This document shows, in pieces, positions 9,791-17,800 of a DNA stretch of 64,000 bases (position 1 is the first letter of the stretch; every line of letters starts with the position of its first letter). Below the pieces are notes generated by a model. That model saw only the letters and a program-made list of their open reading frames with translations. It was not told the origin of the DNA and searched no databases. Position numbers and translations under genes: made by a program. Source of the stretch: Algoriphagus litoralis (GTDB lineage Bacteria > Bacteroidota > Bacteroidia > Cytophagales > Cyclobacteriaceae); NCBI RefSeq assembly GCF_003259255.1, contig NZ_QGOL01000007.1:186001-250000 (forward strand), written 5' to 3'.

Positions 9791-10279
9791 ATGGAACCAT
9801 ACACTATACCTGCTGCCACCAGAATCGGACACATACACCTCAAAGTAACTGACCTACAACAATCGCTTGACTTCTACTGCGGCTTGTTGGGATTTGAGCT
9901 CGTGATGAAGTATGGCAAAGAGGCAGCTTTCATCTCAGCTGGCGGCTACCATCACCATATCGGGCTGAATACCTGGCAGAGCAAAGGCGGGAAACCAGCA
10001 CCTAAAAATACCGCCGGACTTTTTCACACGGCCATCCTTTTCCCCACGAGAAGAGATTTGGCTGTGATTTTCAAAAGACTTGCTGAAGCTAAGTATCCAC
10101 TGACTGGAGCTGCAGACCATGGAGTTTCGGAAGCGATCTATTTGGATGATCCTGATGAAAACGGGGTGGAATTGTACTGGGATCGGCCAAAGGAACTCTG
10201 GCCGAAGGATGAAAACGGCGAATTGACGATGTATACGCGGCAATTGGATTTGAAGGAGCTGATAGAGGAAATATTATGA
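9791..10279 (+). CDS. VOC family (glyoxalase/dioxygenase fold) protein
   Basis: A 162-aa cytoplasmic protein with the vicinal-oxygen-chelate fold. It starts with the metal-site pattern RIGHIHLKVTDLQQSLDFY and continues with GGYHHHIGLNTW, HTAILFPTRRDL and a C-terminal YLDDPDENGVELYWDR. These resemble CatE-type catechol-2,3-dioxygenase or glyoxalase-like proteins: likely metal ligands are H in GHIHL, H in HHIGLN and E in VELYWD. The exact substrate cannot be read from the sequence; Bacillus CatE is about 280 aa because it has two such modules, while this is one module. It lies alone between a GH67 gene and a YhcG-type gene. Confidence 0.8.
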   Translation: MEPYTIPAATRIGHIHLKVTDLQQSLDFYCGLLGFELVMKYGKEAAFISAGGYHHHIGLNTWQSKGGKPAPKNTAGLFHTAILFPTRRDLAVIFKRLAEAKYPLTGAADHGVSEAIYLDDPDENGVELYWDRPKELWPKDENGELTMYTRQLDLKELIEEIL

Positions 10280-10360
10280 ACAAATAATTTAGAATGAGTT
10301 AGCTCCAAGTTTGCCAAAATGTTTAGAATATTTTGATAACTAAATCATTTAAAGAAAGGA

Positions 10361-11377
10361 ATGATGACTACAAATAATCCAATCAAGTCCGAATCCCATC
10401 TCTTTCAGGATTTATCCTCTTTGATCGAACAGAGTCGAAATCAAATAGCCGTTGTTGCCAATAGCGCTTTAACACTATTGTTTTGGAAGGTAGGCAAACG
10501 GATAAGCGATGAAATTTTAAACAATGAACGAGCTGAATACGGCAAACAAATCGTTGCAAACATTTCAGCCCAACTGGAAGCCAATTATGGCCGAAATTTT
10601 ACGGAGAAAAATGTCCGTCGAATGATTCAATTTGTTGACCAATTTTCGGATTTTGAAATTGTCGTTACACTGTCACGACAATTGAGTTGGAGTCATTTTT
10701 TAATATTAATACCCTTAAAAGGATCAGAAGCTAAAATCTATTATTCTCAATTAGTTATAAATGGGCAATTGAGCGTAAGAGATCTTAGATATCAAATCTC
10801 TCGCAAAGCATTTGAGCGGTCTAAAATTGCTAATATCCAACAAACTCAGATTGATCAATCTCTCCAAAACACATTCAAAGATCCTTATTTGTTGGATTTT
10901 CTTGGACTAAAAAATACCTATCTCGAAAATGATCTGGAAAAAGCGATTCTCCAAGAATTGGAATCTTTTATATTGGAATTAGGAAAAGGATTTGCCTTTA
11001 TGGAAAGGCAGAAGAGGATGATTATTGATGGGGAGGACTTTTATCTTGACCTGTTGTTTTACAATAGAATTCTAAAGCGATTGGTGGCTATTGAATTAAA
11101 GATCGGGAAGTTTGAAGCTGGGTTTAAAGGTCAAATGGATCTTTATCTCAAGTGGCTCAATAAACATGAGAAACAGGAAGGTGAAAAAGAACCTATCGGC
11201 TTAATTCTTTGTGCCGAAACAAACAAAGAGCAAGTTGAACTGCTGGAAATGCATAAAGACGGGATAATGGTTGCGGAATATTGGACAGAAATGCCACCAA
11301 AAAAGGAGTTGGAAAAGAAGCTTCACCAACTATTAATCGAAGCCAAAGAAAGAATAGAAAGAAATAGAATAGGGTAA
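10361..11377 (+). CDS. YhcG-type PDDEXK nuclease domain protein (DUF1016)
   Basis: A 338-aa protein with an N-terminal DUF1016_N helical domain (about residues 12-155, with LLFWKVGKRISDEIL and the YGRNFTEKNVRRMIQF box) and a C-terminal DUF1016 PD-(D/E)XK nuclease domain (about 165-325). The nuclease core shows DGEDFYLDLLFYNRILKRLVAIELKIGKF, with D in YLDLLFYN and E-x-K in IELKIG. Proteins of this kind are found scattered across bacteria, often near restriction or toxin-antitoxin genes, and are suspected to act in nucleic-acid defence or repair. By eye it is more AT-rich than its neighbours and has no partner gene here, which fits horizontal acquisition. No promoter of the Bacteroidota TAnnTTTG form was found directly upstream. 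Confidence 0.85.
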   Translation: MMTTNNPIKSESHLFQDLSSLIEQSRNQIAVVANSALTLLFWKVGKRISDEILNNERAEYGKQIVANISAQLEANYGRNFTEKNVRRMIQFVDQFSDFEIVVTLSRQLSWSHFLILIPLKGSEAKIYYSQLVINGQLSVRDLRYQISRKAFERSKIANIQQTQIDQSLQNTFKDPYLLDFLGLKNTYLENDLEKAILQELESFILELGKGFAFMERQKRMIIDGEDFYLDLLFYNRILKRLVAIELKIGKFEAGFKGQMDLYLKWLNKHEKQEGEKEPIGLILCAETNKEQVELLEMHKDGIMVAEYWTEMPPKKELEKKLHQLLIEAKERIERNRIG

Positions 11378-11386
11378 GTAAATGAT

Positions 11387-12223
11387 TCAAATCCGCTTTT
11401 CCACCCAATCCACAATCACTTTCATCACTTCTTCCCTATCCGAGTCATTGATCAGTTCATGATAGCCACCGGGAAAAATCCTTAATGTCTTATCCGCTGA
11501 TTTTGCCTTTTGAGCCAGCAATTCAGAACCATTGGGATTGGTAAGTCGATCCGCATCTCCATGAATCAGGAGAAATGGAAGTTCAAAATTCTCCGCCTGA
11601 CTTTGGATAAACTGCATCATCTGATACAGCTCATACCCCGTCCGCGCAGGAATATTTTCCTGATAATTCAAAGGATCATTTTTATACTTTGAAACCTCCT
11701 CCGGAATTCGGGATACCGCGGATATGTCCAGCTTCAGTACCTTCATTTTTGGAAAAAACCGATTTACCAACCCTGAAATGGCTATCAAAATCGGGGATGT
11801 ACCTTCTGCCTCTTTGATTGCTGGTGAACTTATGATTACCCCAGCGGCTTGGGGTTTATACTTCAAGACATAGGCCGTCACAAGCCCTCCACCCATGCTG
11901 TGACCGTAGAGAAAAGCAGGTTTGCCAGGTAGATAGCCTTTGACTTTTCCAAAAAGTGCATCGATGTCCTTCAAATAATCTTCATAGGAATCAAAGTAGG
12001 CCGTCGGTTTTCCTTCAGGTGATTTCCCATGACCTCTGCCATCAAAAGTAAAAACCGCCACACCCAACTTATTCAGCTTGTCGACAATATGTGCATATCG
12101 ACCACTATGCTCTCCCAAGCCGTGAACAAGAAGTAATCCTGCTTTTGGATTGTCAGGCATCCAAGCTTGGAGGTAAAGTTTCAGGCCGTCGTGCGTGGTG
12201 TAGGAAGTTTCAAGGTGAGACAT
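11387..12223 (-). CDS. Alpha/beta hydrolase, monoacylglycerol-lipase-like
   Basis: A 278-aa cytoplasmic serine hydrolase of the Hydrolase_4/monoacylglycerol lipase group. The oxyanion region LLLVHGLGEHSGRY and the FDGRGHGKSPG-like segment are diagnostic. The nucleophile elbow is YGHSMGGGL, the acid is the D in HGDADRLTNP and the catalytic H is in GGYHELIND. The family hydrolyses monoglycerides or lysophospholipids; the actual substrate is unknown. It ends 9 bp from the convergent DUF1016 gene and has its own upstream region facing the palindromic repeat at 12.3 kb. Confidence 0.88.
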   Translation of the reverse strand: MSHLETSYTTHDGLKLYLQAWMPDNPKAGLLLVHGLGEHSGRYAHIVDKLNKLGVAVFTFDGRGHGKSPEGKPTAYFDSYEDYLKDIDALFGKVKGYLPGKPAFLYGHSMGGGLVTAYVLKYKPQAAGVIISSPAIKEAEGTSPILIAISGLVNRFFPKMKVLKLDISAVSRIPEEVSKYKNDPLNYQENIPARTGYELYQMMQFIQSQAENFELPFLLIHGDADRLTNPNGSELLAQKAKSADKTLRIFPGGYHELINDSDREEVMKVIVDWVEKRI

Positions 12224-12296
12224 GAATCAAATAAGTTTTTGATTAAATTTAATATGAATATCCGCTTTTTAGCCAGTAGTCAAATTTTCTATTGTT

Positions 12297-12421
12297 CACC
12301 TCGACTTCGCTCGGTGACCGTCCTATATAGTAAGGTTGGGCGGGGAGGAAAATGCGGCTTCGCCGCATTTTCCTCCCCGCATTTGATAAATCTGAACCCG
12401 GAGGCCGAGCGAAGTCGAGGC
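12297..12421. repeat. Nested palindromic element (about 125 bp)
   Basis: Two inverted repeats lie one inside the other. The outer arms are 16 bp and perfect: CCTCGACTTCGCTCGG at 12299-12314 and its reverse complement at 12405-12420. The inner arms are 19 bp and perfect, 12340-12358 and 12362-12380, with a 3-nt TTC loop; the arm reads GCGGGGAGGAAAATGCGGC. The inner hairpin is GC-rich but is not followed by a T run and sits between divergent genes, so a terminator role is unlikely. The outer arm motif recurs as single or paired copies at 980-999, 1107-1125 and 17801-17826. It resembles a REP/MITE-like non-autonomous element; no target-site duplication was recognised. Confidence 0.75.
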
Positions 12422-12469
12422 CATTTGATTCAACTGGCATAATTGCGGATAATCAGAAAATTTATAATT

Positions 12470-12700
12470 ATGCCGACCATATTCAAGCAAAATGGGTTTT
12501 GATTTTTCTTTTACAGCAATGATCATTAGCCCAAGCAAGTTCATATTGAAAAATCCGGCAAGACAGCCAAATTCAATTTACACCCAATCGAATTGGTGGT
12601 ATCAAAAAAGTTTTCAGCTAATGAACTGCGAGAAATTCGTATTTTGATCCAATTAAATTTAGAATTAATAAACGCTAGCTGGGATGAGTACTTTAACTAA
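12470..12700 (+). pseudogene. DUF4160 gene broken by two in-frame stops
   Basis: Reading from the ATG at 12470 gives MPTIFKQNGF, then TGA at 12500-12502, FFFYSNDH, then TAG at 12527-12529, and then PKQVHIEKSGKTAKFNLHPI and on to NASWDEYFN and TAA at 12698-12700. The whole length of about 76 codons keeps the DUF4160 pattern (MPTIF..NGFRFFFYSN, HIHVEK.G.AKF.L, LLEAWDEYFN) in one frame with no indel, so only two nonsense changes separate it from an intact gene. DUF4160 and DUF2442 genes are commonly adjacent and are suspected toxin-antitoxin-like pairs. It overlaps the intact DUF2442 gene by 17 bp. It has no intact copy elsewhere in the window. Confidence 0.85.
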
Positions 12701-12920
12701 ACTTAAATCGAACCAAGCCATCAATCTTTCATTTGCTAATGGAAAAATGACACTCTTCATGGAAGATGGTCGTGAAATTGGAATTCCGATCGAGTGGTTC
12801 CCTAGGCTGCGAGAAGCTACCAAAGAGCAGTTGGAGAATTGGCGATTCATCGGAAATGGAGAAGGAATCCATTGGGAAGAATTAGATGAAGATTTATTGG
12901 TCAGCGAATTGATTTCTTAA
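12684..12920 (+). CDS. DUF2442 domain protein, possible antitoxin-like partner
   Basis: A 78-aa protein covering one DUF2442 domain, with INLSFANGKMTLFMEDGREIGIPIEWFPRL and GNGEGIHWEELDEDLLVSEL, the latter being the highly conserved GxGxGIHWxxLDEDL box of the family. DUF2442 proteins are small, unsolved in function, and frequently paired with DUF4160. Here its start codon overlaps the end of a DUF4160 pseudogene, so if the pair is a toxin-antitoxin system the survivor is this partner. The gene is intact and ends in a hairpin terminator at 12936-12960. Confidence 0.88.
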   Translation: MSTLTKLKSNQAINLSFANGKMTLFMEDGREIGIPIEWFPRLREATKEQLENWRFIGNGEGIHWEELDEDLLVSELIS

Positions 12921-12934
12921 AAACTAACCCTTTT

Positions 12935-12967
12935 GAGACTCGAGATTACATTTCGAGTCTTTTTTTA
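12935..12967 (+). terminator. Rho-independent terminator after DUF2442
   Basis: A perfect 8-bp stem, AGACTCGA at 12936-12943 and TCGAGTCT at 12953-12960, with a 9-nt loop is followed directly by a run of seven T from 12961. It lies 15 bp past the DUF2442 stop codon and just before the serine hydrolase start. Confidence 0.85.
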
Positions 12968-12980
12968 AACCTAAAAAACG

Positions 12981-14183
12981 ATGTTCCAAAAAACTCTTTA
13001 CACCATCCTCCTCTCACTAGTCTTGGTTTTTTCAGGATTAGCACAATCAACACTCTCCAAAGAACGCCTTGACCGATATGACGCCTTTTTCCAAAAGGAA
13101 ATTGATGCGGGCCGATTACCGGGAGTTGTCACTTTAGTCTATAAAAACGGCGAAAAAGTCTACGAATCCGCTTTGGGTTACAATGATTTTTTGGAAAAAA
13201 CCCCAGCAAGCACTGATCAAATCTATTTCATCCAATCCATGACCAAGCCGATCATCACCACGGCTTTCATGATGTTGTATGAAGAAGGCCACTTTTTCCT
13301 AAACGATCCGCTTCACAAGTATCTCCCCGAATTCAAAGACGCGATGGTTGCCAAAGACCCAAAACTGGGATCAGCGGGAGGTTTGGAACCTGTCAAAACA
13401 CCGATTACCATCGCCCAACTGATGAGTCATACGGCTGGATTTTCACATGGATTGGGAAGCACCAAAGTCGATGAAGAGGTCATTCAGGGCCTTTATTATG
13501 CCCAGCATAAGGATATTGCTGCAAGGGTAGCAGCCTATGCAAAACTTCCCCTATATGGACAGCCTGGCGAGCAGTGGTACTACTCTGCTTCACCGGATAT
13601 TTTGGCAAGATTAGTCGAGGTCTTTTCAGGACAAACTGCTGCTGAATTCCTTCAGGAACGGCTTTTGGGTCCGCTGGGAATGAAGGATACGGGCTACAAT
13701 CTGACCGATGAGCAAGCAAAGCGAATGACCATCCTGCATACCTATGACGATGCAGGTAAATTGGTCAAGGCTCCCAGACAAACCCCAACTTCGGGAAATA
13801 CTGTCTTTGCCGGTGCAAATGCGCTATTTTCGACTGCTCAGGATTATTCCCTCTTTGCACGAATGATGCTAAATGGAGGTGAATTGGATGGGAAAAGATA
13901 CCTCAGTTCCAAAACCGTTGAACTCATGTCCATGAACCAAACCAAAGATCTCTTCCAAGATCCAGGTAAAGGCTTCGGTTTTGGATTTGCCGTAGTCGAT
14001 GATTTGGCTGATACCAAAAGCTTGGGCTCTGAAGGCACTTTCTATTGGAGTGGTGCTTATTGTACGTACTTCTTTATCGATCCAAAAGAAGACATGGTCG
14101 CCATTTTCATGACTCAGGTTGCACCGTTCAGTTCGTATTACGAAAATAAGTTCCGACAAATGATCTACCAGGCAGTTGATTGA
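12981..14183 (+). CDS. Secreted beta-lactamase-fold serine hydrolase
   Basis: A 400-aa protein of the class C beta-lactamase / esterase family (PF00144) with a signal peptide (about residues 5-21, ending GLAQ). The catalytic SxxK motif is S86-M-T-K89 in FIQSMTKPI. The second motif region is WYYSASPDIL near residue 200, and LMSHTAGFSHG and GMKDTGYNLT are typical of the family. The members act as esterases, D-aminopeptidases or PBP4-like enzymes; a true beta-lactamase function is not implied. It starts just after a terminator, so it begins a new transcript. The exporter genes follow about 100 bp later on the same strand. Confidence 0.88.
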   Translation: MFQKTLYTILLSLVLVFSGLAQSTLSKERLDRYDAFFQKEIDAGRLPGVVTLVYKNGEKVYESALGYNDFLEKTPASTDQIYFIQSMTKPIITTAFMMLYEEGHFFLNDPLHKYLPEFKDAMVAKDPKLGSAGGLEPVKTPITIAQLMSHTAGFSHGLGSTKVDEEVIQGLYYAQHKDIAARVAAYAKLPLYGQPGEQWYYSASPDILARLVEVFSGQTAAEFLQERLLGPLGMKDTGYNLTDEQAKRMTILHTYDDAGKLVKAPRQTPTSGNTVFAGANALFSTAQDYSLFARMMLNGGELDGKRYLSSKTVELMSMNQTKDLFQDPGKGFGFGFAVVDDLADTKSLGSEGTFYWSGAYCTYFFIDPKEDMVAIFMTQVAPFSSYYENKFRQMIYQAVD

Positions 14184-14281
14184 AATTCGGAACTGAAAAT
14201 AAACTCCTTTCAACTGACTTTGCTCACCTATAACTACGCTACAATTTGTTTACTTTGAAAGACTTCAAGGTTGTCATCTCC

Positions 14282-15397
14282 ATGCGAAAAATTGGTCCAT
14301 TTCATTCTGTAACTGGAAATTTCTCATTCCTTCTTTTCCTTTCCTTGGCAGTATTTTCCTGCGGAAAATCGGAAGAAAATGTGCTTTTCCCTGAGAAAAA
14401 ATCCCTGACCGAATCCGTTTATGCCTCAGGATTAGTCAAGGCAAAAAACCAATATGAAGCATTCACCCTCGGCAGTGGACCGATTGAAGAAATCTTCGTC
14501 AAAGAAGGAGACACCATAAAGGCAGGAACTCCGGTTTTGAAAATATTCAGTGAGCGGGAAAAACTGAGTACCGAAAATGCGCAACTCTCGCGGAATTTCG
14601 CTGACCTTCAGGCAAATCAAGGCCGAATCCGTGATCTCGAACTCAGCATAGAATTATCCAAAAGCAAAAAACAAAATGACTCCATCCTACTTGTCCGACA
14701 AAAAAACCTTTGGAACAAAGGAATCGGTACGGCAGTCGATCTGGAGCAGCGTGAATTGATCTTTCAGAATTCAAAAGCCGCCTATGAATCTGCACTTCTG
14801 AAATATCAGGATCTGAAACGGGAGATTGAATTCAATGCCAAAAGCTCCTCAAAAAACCTCGCCATCAGCGAATCTCTTCTCGATGAATACATGCTGACCA
14901 GTAAAATAGACGGTGTGGTCTATGCCATCCTCAAGGAAAAAGGGGAAATGGTCAGCCCACAAACTCCCCTTGCGGTGATCGGAAGTGCAGATGAATTTAT
15001 CCTGGAACTTCAGGTTGATGAGTATGATATCTCTAAAGTAGCGCTAGACCAACTGGTCATGGTGATGTTGGACAGTTACAAAGATCAGGTTTTCGAAGCC
15101 AAAGTAACCCGAATCTATCCGATCATGAATTCCCAAAGTAAGAGTTTCACGATTGAGGCCATTTTCACAAAAGCTCCACCAAAACTCTATCCTAATCTTA
15201 CTTTGGAAGCCAATATTGTGACCCAAATGAAAGCCGAGACACTCGTTATCCCGAGAAATTACCTCTGGCAGGATGACCGAGTAATCACAGAGGCGGGAGA
15301 TACGATTCCAGTGAAAGTTGGAATTAAGACTTACCAATTTGCTGAAATTCTGGAAGGAATAGATGAAAATACACCTCTAATCCTTCCTGGAAAGTAA
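14282..15397 (+). CDS. HlyD/MacA-type periplasmic adaptor lipoprotein
   Basis: A 371-aa membrane-fusion protein. The ATG at 14282 is chosen because a lipoprotein signal follows, ending LAVFSCGKS (lipobox Cys about residue 29). After this come a biotinyl-lipoyl half (GLVKAKNQYEAFTLGSGPI, VKEGDTIKAGTPVLKI), a long alpha-helical hairpin (about 85-200, STENAQLSRNFADLQ onward), the returning lipoyl half (SKIDGVVYAILKEKGEMVSP) and a beta-barrel domain. Such adaptors link an inner-membrane ABC pump to the outer membrane. Its stop codon overlaps the start of the permease gene by 1 bp, so translation is coupled. No TolC-like outer-membrane gene is next to it. Confidence 0.85.
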   Translation: MRKIGPFHSVTGNFSFLLFLSLAVFSCGKSEENVLFPEKKSLTESVYASGLVKAKNQYEAFTLGSGPIEEIFVKEGDTIKAGTPVLKIFSEREKLSTENAQLSRNFADLQANQGRIRDLELSIELSKSKKQNDSILLVRQKNLWNKGIGTAVDLEQRELIFQNSKAAYESALLKYQDLKREIEFNAKSSSKNLAISESLLDEYMLTSKIDGVVYAILKEKGEMVSPQTPLAVIGSADEFILELQVDEYDISKVALDQLVMVMLDSYKDQVFEAKVTRIYPIMNSQSKSFTIEAIFTKAPPKLYPNLTLEANIVTQMKAETLVIPRNYLWQDDRVITEAGDTIPVKVGIKTYQFAEILEGIDENTPLILPGK

Positions 15398-16653
15398 TGA
15401 AGTGGTCCCTGATTTTTGAAATCTCCAAAGCCCTGATGGTTGCGCGCATGAAGCAAACACTGATTGCTGCCACAGGGGTCATGTTCAGCATCACCATGTT
15501 TGTGGCTTTGCTTGGATTTATGAACGGACTCAATACCATGCTCGATGGATTGGTTCTGAATCGTACGCCACACATCCGTTTTTATAATGAAATCCGCCCC
15601 AACCCAAACCAACCCATCGACCAAAGCAGTCAATTTGAAAACTCGCTGAATATCATCCGGTCGATCAAACCCAGCACCAGCCGATTGTCCATTCACAATA
15701 GCGAAGCAATCATTAAAACCTTGGAGGAGGATTCTAGAGTTTTGGGTGTAAGTCCAAAGATCTCCGCTCAGGTTTTTTTCAATGTGGGAACGATCGATCT
15801 TACAGGTATAGTCAGTGGAATTGATGTCGAAAAGGAGGCCGAGCTTTTTGCATTTACCGACTATGTGACCACCGGAAATTATGCAGATCTCAATCAGACC
15901 AATACCATTATTCTGGGAAAAGGGGCAGCAGATCGAATGCTAGCCGATATCGGTGATGTGGTACAAGTGACCACTGCTCAGGGTAACAGAGTCCAACTTA
16001 AAGTAGTGGGCTACTATCAATCCGGACTTGGGGACTTTGATAACGTCAATAGCTTTGCATCGATCTCCACAGTCCAAAAGATGCTCGGCGAACCCGCCGC
16101 TTACATCACCGACATCCAGGTGAAGTTGAAAGACTTGAACTCAGCACCTTCGCTTGCTCGTGAATTTGGGCAAATTTTTGGGATCGACGCAGATGATATT
16201 CAGACTGTCAATGCCCAGTTTGAAACAGGAACATCCATTCGATCTATGATCAGCTATGCTGTGGGAATCACTTTGCTCGTAGTCTCAGGTTTCGGAATTT
16301 ATAACATCTTAAACATGATGATTTTCGAGAAGCTCGATACCATCGCTATTCTCAAGGCAATTGGATTTAGCAGTCAGGATGTCAACAGGATTTTCATCGC
16401 TATTGCACTTACTATTGGTTTAGTGGGTGGGGCTTTAGGATTGCTTTTTGGGTTTTTAGCGGGATTGGGAATCGAACGAATTCCATTTGAAACGGCAGCT
16501 TTGCCAACAATCAAAACTTTTCCGGTCGATTTCAATCCTAAGTACTATTTGATTGGTGGCACATTTAGTTTGATCACCACGTATTTAGCGGGATTTTTTC
16601 CTGCTCGAAAAGCAAGTGGAATTGATCCGGTAGAAATCATTCGAGGAAAATGA
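15397..16653 (+). CDS. ABC transporter permease, FtsX/MacB type
   Basis: A 418-aa inner-membrane permease with four membrane segments: one near residues 22-45 (TGVMFSITMFVALLGFMN), then a large periplasmic MacB-core-like domain, then three C-terminal segments near 285-310, 325-360 and 380-400. The C-terminal FtsX signature includes ILKAIGFSSQDVNRIF and the closing FFPARKASGIDPVEIIRG, both typical of LolE/MacB-type permeases. These exporters do not move substrate through the membrane but drive periplasmic work through conformational change. It sits between an adaptor lipoprotein and an ATPase, overlapping both neighbours, which defines a split MacAB-like system. Confidence 0.88.
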   Translation: MKWSLIFEISKALMVARMKQTLIAATGVMFSITMFVALLGFMNGLNTMLDGLVLNRTPHIRFYNEIRPNPNQPIDQSSQFENSLNIIRSIKPSTSRLSIHNSEAIIKTLEEDSRVLGVSPKISAQVFFNVGTIDLTGIVSGIDVEKEAELFAFTDYVTTGNYADLNQTNTIILGKGAADRMLADIGDVVQVTTAQGNRVQLKVVGYYQSGLGDFDNVNSFASISTVQKMLGEPAAYITDIQVKLKDLNSAPSLAREFGQIFGIDADDIQTVNAQFETGTSIRSMISYAVGITLLVVSGFGIYNILNMMIFEKLDTIAILKAIGFSSQDVNRIFIAIALTIGLVGGALGLLFGFLAGLGIERIPFETAALPTIKTFPVDFNPKYYLIGGTFSLITTYLAGFFPARKASGIDPVEIIRGK

Positions 16654-17339
16654 GAGAAACTGACCAAATCGTACTCGAGTCGAAAAACATTGACAAGTTT
16701 TTCTACAATCCTACCAAAACACAAGTGCTGAAGGAGGTGAGTTTCAGTATCAATCGAGGCGAATTTGTATCTGTGATAGGAAAGTCCGGCTGTGGCAAAT
16801 CCACGCTGCTCTACATCCTGTCGACCATGGATACCGACTATTCAGGTGAACTTTTCATGGATGGGGAGAAAATTTCCGGCAAATCATCCAGCTTTCTTTC
16901 CCAACTTAGAAATGAGAAAATCGGCTTTGTCTTTCAGTTCCACTACTTACTCAATGAGTTTTCGGTTTTGGAAAATGTGATGATTCCAGGGCTCAAGCTT
17001 GGAAAATATTCCCGTGAAGAGCTTGAACACAGAGCGTTGGAAAAGTTGCGAATCTTTGATATGCAGGATCATGCGAAGAAAAAAGCCAATCAACTCTCAG
17101 GTGGGCAAAAACAACGAGTAGCTATCGCCCGAGCGTTGATCAATGATCCGCTGCTGATCATGGGTGACGAACCCACTGGCAACCTGGATAAGAAAAACTC
17201 TGATATCGTTTTCAATAAGTTCAAGGAACTGGCCAAAGAATTTGGGCAGACGATGTTGATCGTGACGCATGATCCGGAGTTTGCAGCTGGAACCGACCGC
17301 ACGATCGAGATGGAAGATGGAAGGGTGATTCGATTTTAG
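16650..17339 (+). CDS. ABC transporter ATP-binding protein, LolD/MacB type
   Basis: A 229-aa ATPase with Walker A GKSGCGKST, Q-loop FVFQFHYLLNEF, signature LSGGQKQR, Walker B LLIMGDEPTGNLD and H-loop VTHDPEF. The QFHYLLNEF and EPTGNLDKKNSD strings place it in the MacB/LolD/FtsE branch rather than among importers. It overlaps the permease stop by 4 bp (ATGA) and closes the adaptor-permease-ATPase operon. The substrate may be a lipoprotein, lipid, peptide or antibiotic; the sequence does not say. Confidence 0.9.
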   Translation: MRETDQIVLESKNIDKFFYNPTKTQVLKEVSFSINRGEFVSVIGKSGCGKSTLLYILSTMDTDYSGELFMDGEKISGKSSSFLSQLRNEKIGFVFQFHYLLNEFSVLENVMIPGLKLGKYSREELEHRALEKLRIFDMQDHAKKKANQLSGGQKQRVAIARALINDPLLIMGDEPTGNLDKKNSDIVFNKFKELAKEFGQTMLIVTHDPEFAAGTDRTIEMEDGRVIRF

Positions 17340-17357
17340 TTGGCCTAGAGCCAATGA

Positions 17358-17744
17358 TCACATCGCATTCTTTAATGGATATTCTTTAATTAGCCATTCA
17401 GCGGGTATTTTGAGAAGCTGGCTGAATTTTCTAATCATTGAAAGTGAAAGGGACTGTTTATAATTGAGAACCTTACTGACCGTTCCTTTGTCTCCATATT
17501 CCTTAGCCAAAGTCGCTGCATTGTACCCAAAGTCATCCATTCGGATTTAGATTAGTTCGATAGGATCAACCTCAGGTAAGTCCCATAATTTGTTTTCATA
17601 TTCTGACATCAAATGCACCAAAAGCATTTTTTCCTTATGTTCTTTAGAACCTTTCACTGAATTCTTTAGGGCTTCATAACGCTCTCTTGCTAATTCAAAA
17701 TCAGCGTCATTTTCAAGGAGGTACCAGCTTTTATTGATTTCCAT
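17358..17744 (-). pseudogene. HigA-type XRE antitoxin broken by one in-frame stop
   Basis: The N-terminal part from the ATG at 17744 (MEINKSWYLLENDADFEL) and the C-terminal part beginning at 17540 (MDDFGYNAATLAKEYGDKG) are in the same frame, separated only by a TAA at 17547-17549 and two sense codons (I, R). Read through, the junction is VDPIELI-stop-IRMDDFGYN, where HigA-type antitoxins normally read DPI..IKFRM, so a Lys codon AAA to TAA change is the likely lesion. The distal part is the helix-turn-helix (GTVSKVLNYKQSLSLSMIRK) and a PAEWLI tail. No intact HigB toxin is found upstream: 17745-17800 keeps only a short run that could be its eroded end. Either half could still be translated, but neither alone is a full antitoxin. 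Confidence 0.75.
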
Positions 17745-17800
17745 TGTTACCCTTTTATCGATATAGGCAATTCTGCGAAGAGTCAAATTTTATTAAGTTT

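Noticed and set aside
12470..12700. Selenocysteine or stop-codon readthrough at the DUF4160 TGA
   Set aside because: A second stop of a different type (TAG) follows within 30 bp and no SECIS-like hairpin is next to the TGA, so decay is simpler.
17745..17800. Remnant of a HigB toxin upstream of the broken antitoxin
   Set aside because: Only a run of about 14 residues in the same frame could match, and the alignment is too short and gapped to support.
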